Positions 9,136 to 20,654 of a DNA stretch of 64,000 bases are shown piece by piece. The position numbers and the translations under genes are program-made. Each line of letters begins with the position of its first letter. Position 1 is the stretch's first letter. The notes under the pieces were generated by a model. That model was not told the origin of the DNA, did not search any database, and saw only the letters and a list, made by a program, of their open reading frames with translations. This DNA comes from Actinobacteria bacterium IMCC25003 (GTDB taxonomy: Bacteria > Actinomycetota > Actinomycetes > Nanopelagicales > Nanopelagicaceae): positions 1,289,948 through 1,353,947 of the forward strand of contig CP015603.1 in NCBI GenBank assembly GCA_002284855.1, read 5' to 3'.

Positions 9136-9919
9136 GCCCACTGCGCTCTCGATTGGTATTCAACGAGGTGGCCTCGAAATCAAACAATTTATGCGCCAAC
9201 GTGAATCAGTTGTCTTCACCATGCTCTTTCCGCTGATCTTGCTGGCAATCTTCGGTTCCGTATTTTCAAACTCCATCGCAAAGGGCGTCACCTTTAGCCA
9301 GTACTTCGTCGCAGGAATGATCGCTTCTGGCCTTGTGAATACTGGTTTTCAGCAGCTGGCCATCATGATTCCGGTTGAACGCGATTTCGGAACGCTCAAG
9401 CGATTGCGTGGCACTCCAATGCCAGCGAGCAGTTACTTCATTGGTAAAGCCATCTTGGTCACCGTCAGCATGCTGATTCAAGTTTTTCTCTTACTTGCGG
9501 CAGGCGTTGCATTCTTCGGAGTTAACCCTCCAACGAGTGCGCATAAATGGCTTCTCTTAGTAGCGCTCTTAATTCTCGGTAGCGCATGTTCAACAATTCT
9601 CGGAATTGCATTCTCTAATGTTCCTAAGAGTGGACGAGGTGCATCTGCAGTCGTTTCTCCCGTTGTTATCGTTCTTCAATTCTTTAGTGGAGTCTTCTTT
9701 ATCTTCACCGACCTTCCGCATTGGATGCAACAAGTCGCTGCGATATTCCCTCTTAAGTGGATGACACAAGGCGCTCGTTCGATCTTCCTTCCCGACTCAT
9801 TTGCTACGCGTGAAGTTGCGGGCAATTGGGAAACTGGCCGTACCTTTGCCATCATTGGTGCATGGCTCGTAGTCGGATTGATCTGGGCAATGCGCAGCTT
9901 CAAGTGGGAGCGCGATTGA
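9128..9919 (+). CDS. ABC-2 type exporter, permease subunit
   Basis: 263 residues from ATG 9128, which overlaps the ATPase stop by 8 bases; an upstream in-frame TTG at 9116 is less likely. About six transmembrane segments, with the ABC-2 signature around LIILGSACSTILGIAFSNVPKSGRGA and LQFFSGVFFIFTDLPHWMQ. Forms the membrane part of the exporter with the preceding ATPase. Its TGA at 9917-9919 overlaps the TTG start of the next gene (TTGA), which suggests coupled translation. Confidence 0.9.
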   Translation: MSKPTALSIGIQRGGLEIKQFMRQRESVVFTMLFPLILLAIFGSVFSNSIAKGVTFSQYFVAGMIASGLVNTGFQQLAIMIPVERDFGTLKRLRGTPMPASSYFIGKAILVTVSMLIQVFLLLAAGVAFFGVNPPTSAHKWLLLVALLILGSACSTILGIAFSNVPKSGRGASAVVSPVVIVLQFFSGVFFIFTDLPHWMQQVAAIFPLKWMTQGARSIFLPDSFATREVAGNWETGRTFAIIGAWLVVGLIWAMRSFKWERD

Positions 9920-10605
9920 GAAGACTCTCACTCTTCCTTGTACTCGCAATGGCGGTATCAGGAAGTTCAGCATCTGCTGCAACGAAGAAGCCAACACCTA
10001 CTACGACTCCGACTGTAAAGGCGACATCTAAGACCACTGCAAAGGTGACCGCAAAGCCATCTGCAAGCGCAACGACAAAGAGCAGTGCAAAGCCTGCAAC
10101 ACCATCGACTTCATCATCTTCATCTACCTCAACTGCCAAGCCCACCGTAAAACCGAAACCGAAGCCAAAGCCTCGCAAGAAGATAAAGGTCTCGCCATCT
10201 CCTAAACCAAAGTGGCCACCTGTTGGTTTCGAATATGAATCTGGAATCTACGCAAAGATCCCAACAAGTAAAGAACTTGTTGGAGTTATCTCCGCTAAGG
10301 AAAACCTTGCTTCTCAAGTAGCCGCCTGCTCTAAGTTCATCTGTGGCGCGGTTCAGGTAGCAGCAGAGCCAGGTTGTGTCTGGTGGGAGGTTAATTCAAA
10401 GGTTTATGGGCAGAATAAGGAGCTCATCGGAAGCCTGCGCACCATCACAGGGCAAAGCTTGGCGCGCGAAATTAAAACAATTCTTCTGATCTCACCTGAA
10501 CCGCTGGAATCACTTGAATATGTATCGAGTATCGAAGTTGTCTGCCATCAGGAGGCAAAGCCTGAAGGAACTCAATCGGTGACTTTCACAAAGGTGGGTA
10601 GCTAA
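9916..10605 (+). CDS. exported protein with Thr/Lys/Ala/Pro-rich linker
   Basis: Start chosen at TTG 9916, which overlaps the permease TGA and places a clean signal peptide (RRLSLFLVLAMAVSGSSASA) at the N terminus; the longer frame from 9826 is only a run-through inside the permease. Mature protein: about 100 residues of Thr/Lys/Ala/Ser/Pro low-complexity linker ending in alternating KPKPKPKP, then a compact C-terminal domain of about 120 residues with four cysteines (KFICG, GCVWW, VVCHQ). The basic linker may span or bind the anionic cell wall. No family recognised. Position in the ABC-2 operon hints at a link to the exporter. Confidence 0.7.
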   Translation: MRRLSLFLVLAMAVSGSSASAATKKPTPTTTPTVKATSKTTAKVTAKPSASATTKSSAKPATPSTSSSSSTSTAKPTVKPKPKPKPRKKIKVSPSPKPKWPPVGFEYESGIYAKIPTSKELVGVISAKENLASQVAACSKFICGAVQVAAEPGCVWWEVNSKVYGQNKELIGSLRTITGQSLAREIKTILLISPEPLESLEYVSSIEVVCHQEAKPEGTQSVTFTKVGS

Positions 10606-10931
10606 TGCTAGGTGGAGTAGATAACAAGCTCTTCTTTATGAGTCTTGCCGGATTCCCTGCCGTCCTCTTCCTAATCTTTATGTTGAAGTGGACATCTGCT
10701 CGCGGCAAATCTGTTGTTGCATCTGCTCCGAAGCAAGGACGCGAAGATGAATACGGAACTCTCGTAGCCGTTGCATCACCCTTAAATCATATTGAAGGTG
10801 AGATGCTACGACAGAAGCTAGTTGCTGTTGGAATTCGAGCAACACTGACGCAGACTAAAGATGGCCCACGCCTATTTGTATTTCCCAACGAAGAGAGCGC
10901 AGCGCGCGCTCACCTTCGATCTGCAAATTAG
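10605..10931 (+). CDS. single-TM protein with DUF2007-like cytosolic domain
   Basis: 108 residues. A hydrophobic helix at about residues 9-27 is followed by a soluble domain: GTLVAVASPLNHIEGEMLRQKL then VGIRATLT and LFVFPNEESAARAHL. This alpha-beta pattern is like the DUF2007 or putative signal-transducing domain. Its ATG shares a base with the TAA of the exported-protein gene (TAATG at 10603-10607). The 3' end overlaps the convergent adenosyltransferase by 4 bases. Function unknown. Confidence 0.6.
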   Translation: MLGGVDNKLFFMSLAGFPAVLFLIFMLKWTSARGKSVVASAPKQGREDEYGTLVAVASPLNHIEGEMLRQKLVAVGIRATLTQTKDGPRLFVFPNEESAARAHLRSAN

Positions 10932-11500
10932 CGGTTAGCTCCAGGAACCCAAAGCTGATCGCCAATCTTTTTATTGGCTACACGTGCAAGAACAAAGAGA
11001 AGATCTGAACAGCGGTTGAGGTACTTCGCAGTGAGTGGATTTACTCCGCCACCAAATGCGTGAATTGCAGCCCATGTGCGGCGCTCTGCACGACGAACAA
11101 CGGTGCGAGCGACATGCAGGTGTGCGGCTGCTGGAGTACCTGATGGAAGTACGAATGAACGAAGCGCTTCGAGATCCTTGTTGTAGTGATCGATCTGCTC
11201 TTCAAGGTAAACAACCTGTGACTCAAGAACGCGAAGTGGTTCAAAGGCAGGTGAATCTACGACTGGGGTGCAGAGATCAGCTCCGACATCGAACATATCG
11301 TTCTGGATGCGCACTAAGAGGGCTCGGACATCTTCGGTTAGCTCATCAGTTGCGAGGACTACACCGATAGTGGAGTTCGCTTCATCAACTGTTGCATATG
11401 CTTCAAGACGAGGGTCATTCTTTGAAGTACGGCTCATATCTCCAAGAGATGTAGTTCCGTCATCGCCTGTCTTTGTATAAATACGCGTTAAATTAACCAT
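10928..11500 (-). CDS. ATP:cob(I)alamin adenosyltransferase, PduO type
   Basis: 190 residues. Transfers the adenosyl group of ATP to cob(I)alamin to make coenzyme B12. The N-terminal ATP-binding motif YTKTGDDGTTSLGD, the Asp/Glu of VDEANS and the C-terminal RRAERR basic patch are all present. Divergent from murA, the same pair and orientation as in M. tuberculosis. No B12-dependent enzyme is encoded in the window. Start at ATG 11500 fits a TAGGGT -10 element six bases upstream. Confidence 0.93.
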   Translation of the reverse strand: MVNLTRIYTKTGDDGTTSLGDMSRTSKNDPRLEAYATVDEANSTIGVVLATDELTEDVRALLVRIQNDMFDVGADLCTPVVDSPAFEPLRVLESQVVYLEEQIDHYNKDLEALRSFVLPSGTPAAAHLHVARTVVRRAERRTWAAIHAFGGGVNPLTAKYLNRCSDLLFVLARVANKKIGDQLWVPGANR

Positions 11501-11528
11501 GTACGTACCCTATAAGTAGACTTCGGAT
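11501..11528. promoter_or_regulatory. divergent leaderless promoters for adenosyltransferase and murA
   Basis: 28-base gap. Plus strand TAGACT at 11517-11522 is six bases before murA ATG 11529. Minus strand TAGGGT (complement of 11507-11512) is six bases before ATG 11500. Both match TANNNT; neither start has a ribosome site. Confidence 0.65.
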
Positions 11529-12794
11529 ATGGCATCTTCGTCGCTCGACCGCTTCCGAATCTCTGGGGGCTGCCGTCTTGAGGGCGAAGTAACAGTAACT
11601 GGCGCCAAGAATTCAGTCCTGAAATTGATGGCCGCATCCCTTTTGGCTGTCGGAACCACAACAATTCGCAATGTTCCAGATATTGCTGATGTCGACATCA
11701 TGGCCGATCTCCTTACTCGCCTTGGTTGCACCGTCAAACACGAAGAATCTGTTGTCACTATCGATGTTCCTGCCGCTCCCCTGCACCGCGCTGATTACGA
11801 TCTTGTACGCAAGATGCGCGCATCCATCAACGTACTTGGCCCACTTGTTGCTCGCGTTGGAAAAGCTGAAGTCGCGCTTCCTGGTGGAGATGCAATTGGT
11901 TCCCGCGGACTCGATTTCCATATTAAGGGCCTTGAATCTCTCGGTGCCACAGCACACGTCGAACACGGTTACGTCATCGCCGAAGCACCCAACGGATTAA
12001 CTGGGACGACCATTGAATTGGATTTCCCATCTGTGGGTGCAACCGAGAACTTGATGACTGCAGCAGTTCTTGCACAAGGTGTTACTACTATCGATAACGC
12101 AGCGCGCGAACCAGATCTTGTGGACCTTGGTGAATTTCTCATTGGTATGGGCGCACAGATTGATGGACTCGGTTCTCCGCTCATCACCATCACTGGCGTT
12201 AAAAAGCTAAGGCCAACTGATCACACCACTATTACTGATCGCATCATCGCTGGCACATGGGCATTTGCAGCCGCTATGACACAAGGCGATATCACCATCC
12301 ATGGTGGCCGCGCAGACCATATGGAAGTCATGCTCGAAAAACTCACCTCTGCCGGCGCCATTATTACTTCAACGCAAGATGGAATCCGCGTTCAAATGAA
12401 TCAACGTCCACGCGCTATCGATGTTGCAACCCTTCCCTATCCAGGTTTTGCTACCGACCTACTTCCATTCATCATCGGTATGAATGCCATCGCCGATGGC
12501 CACTCCATCGTCACTGAAAATGTCTTTGAATCACGCTTTATGTTCGTTAATGAACTCATGCGCCTAGGCGCTCAAATCACCGTAGATGGCCACCATGCCT
12601 CTATCGACGGTATTCCACAACTATCTGGGGCACCAGTTGAAGCCACAGATATCCGCGCCGGTGCAGGTCTTGTATTAGCAGCGCTCGTATCCGACGGTGA
12701 AACAACCGTCGATGGCGCGTTCCATATTGATCGTGGCTATCCGAATTTCGCCGAGCAATTGGTTTCTCTCGGCGCCAAAGTTTCTAGAGAGTAA
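11529..12794 (+). CDS. murA: UDP-N-acetylglucosamine 1-carboxyvinyltransferase with Asp in place of catalytic Cys
   Basis: 421 residues; first committed step of peptidoglycan synthesis, joining enolpyruvate from PEP to UDP-GlcNAc. KNSVLK (27-32) and the repeated EPSP-synthase-like barrels are present. In the mobile loop, where most bacteria have PGGCAIGxR, this protein reads PGGDAIGSR; the codon at 11889-11891 is GAT, so residue 121 is Asp. The same substitution in M. tuberculosis MurA is known to give intrinsic fosfomycin resistance with retained activity. Leaderless start from TAGACT. No gene is fused or broken. Confidence 0.97.
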   Translation: MASSSLDRFRISGGCRLEGEVTVTGAKNSVLKLMAASLLAVGTTTIRNVPDIADVDIMADLLTRLGCTVKHEESVVTIDVPAAPLHRADYDLVRKMRASINVLGPLVARVGKAEVALPGGDAIGSRGLDFHIKGLESLGATAHVEHGYVIAEAPNGLTGTTIELDFPSVGATENLMTAAVLAQGVTTIDNAAREPDLVDLGEFLIGMGAQIDGLGSPLITITGVKKLRPTDHTTITDRIIAGTWAFAAAMTQGDITIHGGRADHMEVMLEKLTSAGAIITSTQDGIRVQMNQRPRAIDVATLPYPGFATDLLPFIIGMNAIADGHSIVTENVFESRFMFVNELMRLGAQITVDGHHASIDGIPQLSGAPVEATDIRAGAGLVLAALVSDGETTVDGAFHIDRGYPNFAEQLVSLGAKVSRE

Positions 12795-12816
12795 TCAAAT
12801 ACTTCTAATCAGGATT

Positions 12817-13500
12817 CTAAGATTTCACAAATCTCAGCATCATGGGCGCTATTCTGCTCAAGGAATTTACTGGATTTCCTAAGCTAAGAATATGGAGCAT
12901 GTATCCAGCCAGGGCTAGCCATGAATTGATGAAACTTAGTGAAACTAGAACAATCCCTCCGACAGCTGGAATTAATTGAAAGATGATAAGAAATTTCTGT
13001 TGCTCTTTGTGAGGAAAGGACGCCAAGACAAAATCATCCGTGAATGTCACCGAGGTGTCGCCCTTAAAAATCTGAACCACTATCCGTTGAATAATTAGTG
13101 TCCATGCTGAACCAAATAGACAGACTCCGAAGTAGAAGACTCCCCACTCCATATTCGGTGTATTGAGATTCTCGGCAAGAATGGCAACGCCGAATGGCAT
13201 GAGCGCAACCCACGCCATAGTGAGCCCGTGATTCCACACTGTCATCGCAGTAGTTCCAACGACATATTGCCCAGTGACGTGATATTGGTACCACCAAGAA
13301 AAGAGAACGACAAAGCCAATAACGTAAGCTAAAAAGGTTGGCCAGTTATGAAAAAGCTCTCCATTAAAATCTTCGCTCTCGCTTATTTTGGGAACCAGAG
13401 CAACCACATCTAGACCTAAAAGAGTGAGCGCAATAGAAAAGACTCCATCGCTCAACGAGTCGATCAATTTATGGCTGATGTGTTTGATTTTCAGTTCCAT
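12817..13500 (-). CDS. TMEM175-family potassium channel-like protein (DUF1211)
   Basis: 227 residues from ATG 13500, which has a GGAG site six bases upstream; a GTG at 13518 would add six residues. Six transmembrane helices. Near the N terminus, DSLSDGVFSIALTLLGLDV matches the pore-lining FSD signature of bacterial TMEM175 channels, which conduct potassium as tetramers. Lies directly downstream of the ATP synthase operon on the same strand and is convergent with murA. In mycobacteria this position holds a different small membrane protein, so this gene appears to be a local insertion or replacement. Transport role inferred. Confidence 0.75.
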   Translation of the reverse strand: MELKIKHISHKLIDSLSDGVFSIALTLLGLDVVALVPKISESEDFNGELFHNWPTFLAYVIGFVVLFSWWYQYHVTGQYVVGTTAMTVWNHGLTMAWVALMPFGVAILAENLNTPNMEWGVFYFGVCLFGSAWTLIIQRIVVQIFKGDTSVTFTDDFVLASFPHKEQQKFLIIFQLIPAVGGIVLVSLSFINSWLALAGYMLHILSLGNPVNSLSRIAPMMLRFVKS

Positions 13501-13606
13501 TTGGCTCTCCGAATTCACCTAAATTTCAGAGAAAAATAACTCGAAAATTAGAAAGGTGCGCTCGACTCGCCCATTGAAAGTGGGAGAAAGTCCAAATTAA
13601 GCTGAA

Positions 13607-13858
13607 TTAACCTACGGATTCAGTAAGAATCGAAACGCGATCGTTAGAGACTGATAAGAAGCCTCCGCGCACAGTGAATTCCTGTGTCGTTCCGTCGGTG
13701 CCTTTAATGCTGACAGCTCCGTCGACTAGTACACCAAACAAAGGTGCGTGACCTGGAAGAACTCCAAGATCACCTTCGGTGGTACGAGCAGAGACAAATG
13801 ATGCCTCGCCTGACCACACCTGTTGTGTTGGCGATACTAGTGCGACGTTAAGAGCCAT
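13607..13858 (-). CDS. atpC: ATP synthase F1 epsilon subunit
   Basis: 83 residues from ATG 13858 (MALNVALVSPTQQ); a longer frame to 13915 only runs through the end of atpD. Contains the N-terminal beta sandwich with the GDLGVLPGHAPL signature. It lacks most of the C-terminal helical hairpin present in 130-residue homologues, so the helix-based inhibition of ATP hydrolysis seen in E. coli is unlikely to work the same way; short epsilon subunits are common in actinobacteria. Last gene of the atp operon, two bases after atpD. Confidence 0.93.
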   Translation of the reverse strand: MALNVALVSPTQQVWSGEASFVSARTTEGDLGVLPGHAPLFGVLVDGAVSIKGTDGTTQEFTVRGGFLSVSNDRVSILTESVG

Positions 13859-13860
13859 TG

Positions 13861-16190
<2,330 letters not shown>

Positions 16191-16193
16191 GAG

Positions 16194-17834
16194 TTACTTC
16201 TTCACCGCCGGTGGGACGTGCTTTGTAATTGCTTCTGCGCCTTCGCCATCGAGAGCCTCTGCCGGCGCATCGTTGACAGCTGCAGCCACAGATGGCTTGA
16301 ACTGCTTCTTGAAGTCAGCAACTGCAGATTCCATCTTTGCAACAGTGTCATCCTCGAGCTGCTTTGTCTCTGAGATCACTGAGAAGATGTCCTTGCGTTC
16401 GCGACCAATGAAGTCGAGAAGTTCTGTTTCGAAGCGACGGATATCAGCAACAGCAACATCATCGAGCTTGCCGGTTGTACCTGCCCAGATTGAAACAATC
16501 TGACGCTCGAGTGAATATGGTGAGTACTGACCCTGCTTGAGAAGTTCAACCATGCGTGCACCGCGCTCAAGCTGAGCCTTTGATGCAGCATCGAGATCTG
16601 AACCGAATGCAGCGAATGCTTCGAGCTCACGGAACTGTGCGAGGTCAAGACGCAGACGTCCAGCAATCTTCTTCATCGCCTTTGTCTGTGCAGAGCCACC
16701 AACACGAGAAACTGAGATACCTACGTTAATCGCTGGGCGAACGCCTGCGTTAAAGAGGTCGGTTTCAAGGAAGCACTGTCCGTCAGTAATAGAAATTACG
16801 TTGGTAGGAATAAACGCTGAAACGTCATTTCCCTTTGTTTCAATGATTGGAAGACCAGTCATCGAACCGCCGCCCAATTCATCAGAGAGCTTTGCACAAC
16901 GCTCGAGTAGACGTGAGTGTAAGTAGAAAACGTCTCCTGGGTACGCTTCGCGGCCTGGTGGACGACGAAGAAGAAGTGAGACTGAACGATATGCCTCAGC
17001 CTGCTTTGAGAGATCATCAAAGACGATAAGAACGTGCTCGCCGTTGTACATCCAGTGCTGACCAATTGCAGAACCGGTGTAAGGAGCGAGGTACTTAAAG
17101 CCTGCTGGATCTGATGCAGGAGATGCAACGATTGTTGTGTATTCCATTGCACCAGCTTCTTCAAGAGCACCCTTCACAGATGCAATGGTTGAACCCTTCT
17201 GACCAATAGCGACGTAGATGCACTTAACCTGCTTCTTCTTATCGCCTGATAGCCAGTTTTCGCGCTGGTTAATAATTGTGTCGATTGCAACCGCTGTCTT
17301 ACCTGTCTGACGGTCACCAATGATCAGCTGACGCTGACCGCGACCGATCGCTGTCATCGCATCGATTGCCTTGATACCTGTTGCCATTGGTTCCTTAACA
17401 GGTTGACGCTGAACAACTGTAGGAGCCTGAAGTTCTAGTGCACGACGTGCATCTGGGGTGATGTCGCCCTTGCCATCGATTGGTCGACCAAGTGGGTCAA
17501 CAACGCGACCGAGGAATCCGTCGCCGACAGGAACAGAGAGAACTTCACCTGTACGTCGTACAGATGTTCCTTCTTCAATGCCTGCGTAATCGCCCAAGAT
17601 AACAACACCGATTTCGCGCACGTCGAGGTTAAGTGCGAGACCGAGTGTTCCGTTCTCGAACTGAAGAAGTTCGTTTGCCATTGTTGAAGGAAGTCCTTCA
17701 ACGCGAGCGATTCCATCGCCTGCCTGGCTAACTGTTCCGACTTCGTCACGAGCCGCGGTGCCTGGATCGTATGACTTAACGAAGTTCGCTAAGGCATCCC
17801 GAATTTCATTCGGTTGGATCTTGAGCTCTGCCAT
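16194..17834 (-). CDS. atpA: ATP synthase F1 alpha subunit
   Basis: 546 residues. Non-catalytic nucleotide-binding subunit with P-loop [13 protein letters not shown] and the family pattern [17 protein letters not shown]. The C-terminal tail of about 35 residues rich in Ala and acidic residues extends past the usual E. coli end, as in mycobacteria, where the alpha tail restrains ATP hydrolysis; the same effect here is inference. Sits between atpH and atpG with short spacers. Confidence 0.97.
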   Translation of the reverse strand: MAELKIQPNEIRDALANFVKSYDPGTAARDEVGTVSQAGDGIARVEGLPSTMANELLQFENGTLGLALNLDVREIGVVILGDYAGIEEGTSVRRTGEVLSVPVGDGFLGRVVDPLGRPIDGKGDITPDARRALELQAPTVVQRQPVKEPMATGIKAIDAMTAIGRGQRQLIIGDRQTGKTAVAIDTIINQRENWLSGDKKKQVKCIYVAIGQKGSTIASVKGALEEAGAMEYTTIVASPASDPAGFKYLAPYTGSAIGQHWMYNGEHVLIVFDDLSKQAEAYRSVSLLLRRPPGREAYPGDVFYLHSRLLERCAKLSDELGGGSMTGLPIIETKGNDVSAFIPTNVISITDGQCFLETDLFNAGVRPAINVGISVSRVGGSAQTKAMKKIAGRLRLDLAQFRELEAFAAFGSDLDAASKAQLERGARMVELLKQGQYSPYSLERQIVSIWAGTTGKLDDVAVADIRRFETELLDFIGRERKDIFSVISETKQLEDDTVAKMESAVADFKKQFKPSVAAAVNDAPAEALDGEGAEAITKHVPPAVKK

Positions 17835-17845
17835 GAGTTTCCCCT

Positions 17846-18679
17846 TTATTTGTTTCCAGCTAGCGCGCGTCCGGCGCTAGCAAGTCGATTTGAAACGCTT
17901 CCATCTACGAGTTCATCTGCAAACTTGACCGATACGCCACCAAGAATTGATGGTTCGACCTCGATATTGACGCGGATTGGCTGGCCAACCTGCTTCTCAA
18001 TCGCTGCTGCAAGACGTGACTTTTGAGCATCTGTAATTTCAGATGCAACGCGAATTACCGCGATTAAACGATTACGACGATTAGCTAGACCAAAGAGATA
18101 GTCAGCAAATGCCGCTTCAATGCTTCGTCCACGAAGGCTTGATACAAGAGCGACTGCAAGTTTTACAGTCGAAGATGATGCCTTCTTGGAAAGTACTTCA
18201 GAGATAAGCGCTGACTTCGCTTCAGGTGTTCCAGTACCTACAAGAGCCTTGCGCAATTCGAAGTTATCGACAACGAGCTGTGATGTTTCGAAGAGTTCAT
18301 CTTCTACACGATCGAGTTCATTGTTGAGGTTTGCAGCAGATGCTTCAGCTTCAATCGCGAGCTGCTCGAGTACATGCACTAGGTCTCCTGCAGCTGACCA
18401 ACGAAGTGTTGATACATCTGTGAGTATTTCTAGGGCAGAGGCTGCGAGTGACTTTGCAAAGAGATCCTTAACGAGAGCGCCCTTTGAGGCGGCATCACGA
18501 GATGGATCAGCAAAAGCGCGGCGGATTGAAGTGTTCTTTGACAACACATCAGCTGCAAAGAAGAGTTGAGTTGAGAGCTCAGATGCAGAAGCAGCTGTTG
18601 CGCCCTTGACGGCAGCATCGAGCTTGCCGCGTGCAATCACGAGTGATTGACGGCTGCTTCCTCCGAGATGGATTCTCAT
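17846..18679 (-). CDS. atpH: ATP synthase F1 delta subunit
   Basis: 277 residues, longer than the roughly 180 of E. coli delta but the common actinobacterial length; unlike mycobacteria it is not fused to a b-subunit domain, because a complete separate atpF lies upstream. The C-terminal region with [28 protein letters not shown] is the recognisable delta/OSCP signature. Part of the peripheral stalk that joins F1 to the b subunits. Confidence 0.93.
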   Translation of the reverse strand: MRIHLGGSSRQSLVIARGKLDAAVKGATAASASELSTQLFFAADVLSKNTSIRRAFADPSRDAASKGALVKDLFAKSLAASALEILTDVSTLRWSAAGDLVHVLEQLAIEAEASAANLNNELDRVEDELFETSQLVVDNFELRKALVGTGTPEAKSALISEVLSKKASSSTVKLAVALVSSLRGRSIEAAFADYLFGLANRRNRLIAVIRVASEITDAQKSRLAAAIEKQVGQPIRVNIEVEPSILGGVSVKFADELVDGSVSNRLASAGRALAGNK

Positions 18680-18721
18680 TCTCTTCTTTCTTCTCTTTTA
18701 CCGACTATTAATTACTTCTGA

Positions 18722-19255
18722 TTACTTGGACTTTTCGAGATCTTCAATGAAGCGTTCCACGATCCGTGATTGACGGGCCTGGTCATCGAGAGCTTCTCCG
18801 ACAATCTTTGATGCGAGTTCAACTGCAAGAGCACCAACTTCATTGCGAAGTGATGTGATTGCTTGCTGGCGCTCTGCCTCAATAGATGCGTGAGCAGTCG
18901 CTGTAATACGTGCTGCCTCTTCTTGAGCCTTCGTGCGAAGCTCTTCGAGAATAGCTGCGCCTTGAATGCGCGCTTCTTCGCGAAGCTTTGATGCCTCACC
19001 CTGTGCTGATGAAAGCTGCTCGTTGTACTGAACAAGTGCGCGTTGTGCTTCTAGCTGCGCCTTCTCTGCACGTTCGATGCCGCCTTCGATGGCTTCGGTG
19101 CGAGCTGTGAATGCCTTTTCAAACATTGGCACAACTGCCTTACGAAGCACGAGGAATAGCAGGGTGAAAGCGATGGTGCCTACAACTAATTCCGCGGTGT
19201 GCGGAATGAGTGGGTTGGCTGCCTCTCCCTCTGCTAACAAATTAATTGAGCGCAT
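18722..19255 (-). CDS. atpF: ATP synthase Fo b subunit
   Basis: 177 residues. One N-terminal membrane helix (about 20-45, ELVVGTIAFTLLFLVLRKAV) and a long charged coiled coil rich in Ala/Glu/Arg, the peripheral stalk. Only one b-type gene is seen in the operon. The usual position between atpE and atpH is kept. Confidence 0.94.
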   Translation of the reverse strand: MRSINLLAEGEAANPLIPHTAELVVGTIAFTLLFLVLRKAVVPMFEKAFTARTEAIEGGIERAEKAQLEAQRALVQYNEQLSSAQGEASKLREEARIQGAAILEELRTKAQEEAARITATAHASIEAERQQAITSLRNEVGALAVELASKIVGEALDDQARQSRIVERFIEDLEKSK

Positions 19256-19281
19256 TGTCTTCTCTTATTAATCGTTATTAA

Positions 19282-19485
19282 TTAGAGGACGAATGCGAGA
19301 ACGAGACCGAAGAGTGCGAGAGCTTCAGCGAGCGCGAATCCGAGGAACGCGATTGGCTGGAGAACGCTACGTGCTTCTGGCTGACGAGCTACGCCGTTGA
19401 TGTACGCAGCGAAGATCATTCCTGTTGCAATTGCTGGACCAATTGCTGATAGGCCAAAACCGACCAGGTTGAGTGTGCCTGTCAT
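19282..19485 (-). CDS. atpE: ATP synthase Fo c subunit
   Basis: 67 residues forming a two-helix hairpin with the RQPE polar loop at 34-37. The ion-carrying carboxylate is Glu54 in [16 protein letters not shown]. The first helix ([12 protein letters not shown]) lacks the extra Gln/Glu ligand of sodium-binding c rings, so the ring should carry protons, which suits partnership with the actinorhodopsin proton pump encoded 20 kb away. A purine-rich AAAGG site precedes the ATG. Confidence 0.95.
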   Translation of the reverse strand: MTGTLNLVGFGLSAIGPAIATGMIFAAYINGVARQPEARSVLQPIAFLGFALAEALALFGLVLAFVL

Positions 19486-19513
19486 TTTTTCTTACCTTTC
19501 GTTAGTTTCTTAC

Positions 19514-20305
19514 TTAGTGCTCGTCGGCAAGGGCGCCGGCGATGTATAGAGCGGTGAGCAGGGTAAAGATGTAAGCCTGAAGGCATTGCACCATAAATTC
19601 GAAGAATGTAAGGGCAATACCAAATGCAAATGAGAATGGGCTAAATAGCTTCATGATCAGATGTGAATCATGCATCATGTAGTCACCACCCATAATGAAT
19701 ACGAGCAACAACAAGTGGCCCGCGAACATATTTGCAAAGAGACGGAGTGAGAGCGTCAATGGACGCACGAGGAAGAAGGTCGCTAACTCAATAGGTGTCA
19801 GCAAGATATAGACAGGCTTTGGTACGCCTGGCATAAATGCGATCTCCTTGAGGTACTTACCAAGACCTTGCTTGCGAATACCTACGTAGTGGAAGACAAC
19901 GAAGGTGAAGACTGCAAGAACGTATGGGAATCCAACGTGTGACATGGCGGGGAACTGCAAGAACGGCACGATTCCGAAGATGTTATTGGTAAGAACAAAG
20001 GTGAAGAGTGTGAAGAGATATGGCACAAAGCGCATGAAGTCATGGCCGATAACATCGCGAGCAAGATCATTACGCACAAATGCGTAGATGCTTTCTCCAG
20101 CGAATTGCAGCTTTGAAGGCACCACAGCTGCCTTGCGTGATGAGAGAACAAAGAAGACTGAGACAAGGATTACTGAGAGAAATACGAGAAGAACTGGCTT
20201 AGTAAGCCAAGAAATCGATTCTGAAATTGGAGGAAGGTTGAAGTCGTTTGTACTAGGTGGGACGAATCCATCACCTTCAGCGTGTAAGTTACTTAACGCG
20301 AGCAC
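19514..20305 (-). CDS. atpB: ATP synthase Fo a subunit
   Basis: 263 residues from GTG 20305, which is five bases downstream of an AAGGAG site; a GTG at 20311 would be too close to it. Multi-helix channel subunit; the essential Arg of helix 4 is in PLTLSLRLFANMFAGH. An ectodomain stretch EGDGFVPPSTNDF precedes the first helix. First structural Fo gene of the operon, after the atpZ- and atpI-like genes. Confidence 0.95.
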   Translation of the reverse strand: MLALSNLHAEGDGFVPPSTNDFNLPPISESISWLTKPVLLVFLSVILVSVFFVLSSRKAAVVPSKLQFAGESIYAFVRNDLARDVIGHDFMRFVPYLFTLFTFVLTNNIFGIVPFLQFPAMSHVGFPYVLAVFTFVVFHYVGIRKQGLGKYLKEIAFMPGVPKPVYILLTPIELATFFLVRPLTLSLRLFANMFAGHLLLLVFIMGGDYMMHDSHLIMKLFSPFSFAFGIALTFFEFMVQCLQAYIFTLLTALYIAGALADEH

Positions 20306-20450
20306 ACACACTCCTTGAGAGATAAAAGGGCTTATAGACCATTCGCTGGGGAAGCGGTAAAGCAGGGCAACCTTATGGGGAAAACCTCTCCCCTGTGAAA
20401 TCGGATATCAGGGATTTCCCGTGGGGCTGGTCACTTCCCCAGAGGCTTAC
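20306..20450 (-). promoter_or_regulatory. atpZ-atpB spacer with possible atpB promoter and leader
   Basis: 145-base spacer, unusually long for this window and locally GC-rich. On the minus strand a TATAAG hexamer (complement of about 20331-20336) lies some 20 bases before the AAGGAG site of atpB and could be an internal promoter. GAAATC (20397-20402) and GATTTC (20413-20418) form a weak inverted repeat. This could separate expression of atpZ/atpI from the structural genes. Low certainty. Confidence 0.3.
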
Positions 20451-20654
20451 TTATTCGCGTCCGAACCTCAACCACACGAGGTAGAGCGCCCCGCCCATTC
20501 CGACCAAGAGGCCGATCAGGGTCAGGTAGGTGGTCTTGAAGAAGTGGTCTGCCGCCCAGCCGATGCCGCCCCAAAAGAGCAGGCCTGACACGAGGTAGCC
20601 GAAGATCGACCAAAGGGCATTCTCTTCGCGGCGGTTAGTTGGGTTGTTGCTCAT
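20451..20654 (-). CDS. AtpZ-like small membrane protein
   Basis: 67 residues with two transmembrane helices (LWSIFGYLVSGLLFWGGIGW and YLTLIGLLVGMGGALYLVW) joined by a short loop; this is the PF09527 AtpZ/AtpI family pattern. Such proteins help assemble c rings or take up magnesium for the ATP synthase; the role is inferred from family and position. It overlaps the end of the AtpI-like gene by 20 bases. Confidence 0.75.
   Translation of the reverse strand: MSNNPTNRREENALWSIFGYLVSGLLFWGGIGWAADHFFKTTYLTLIGLLVGMGGALYLVWLRFGRE

Noticed and set aside
9900..10178. 92-codon minus-strand frame of Val/Gly/Phe
   Set aside because: Antisense to the Thr/Lys/Pro linker of the exported protein; compositional shadow.
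18120..18569. 149-codon plus-strand frame
   Set aside because: Antisense to atpH with no start signal; Ser/Arg-rich shadow.
17846..18679. Possible b-delta fusion of ATP synthase as in mycobacteria
   Set aside because: The protein is 277 residues with no N-terminal membrane helix, and a separate complete atpF is present.
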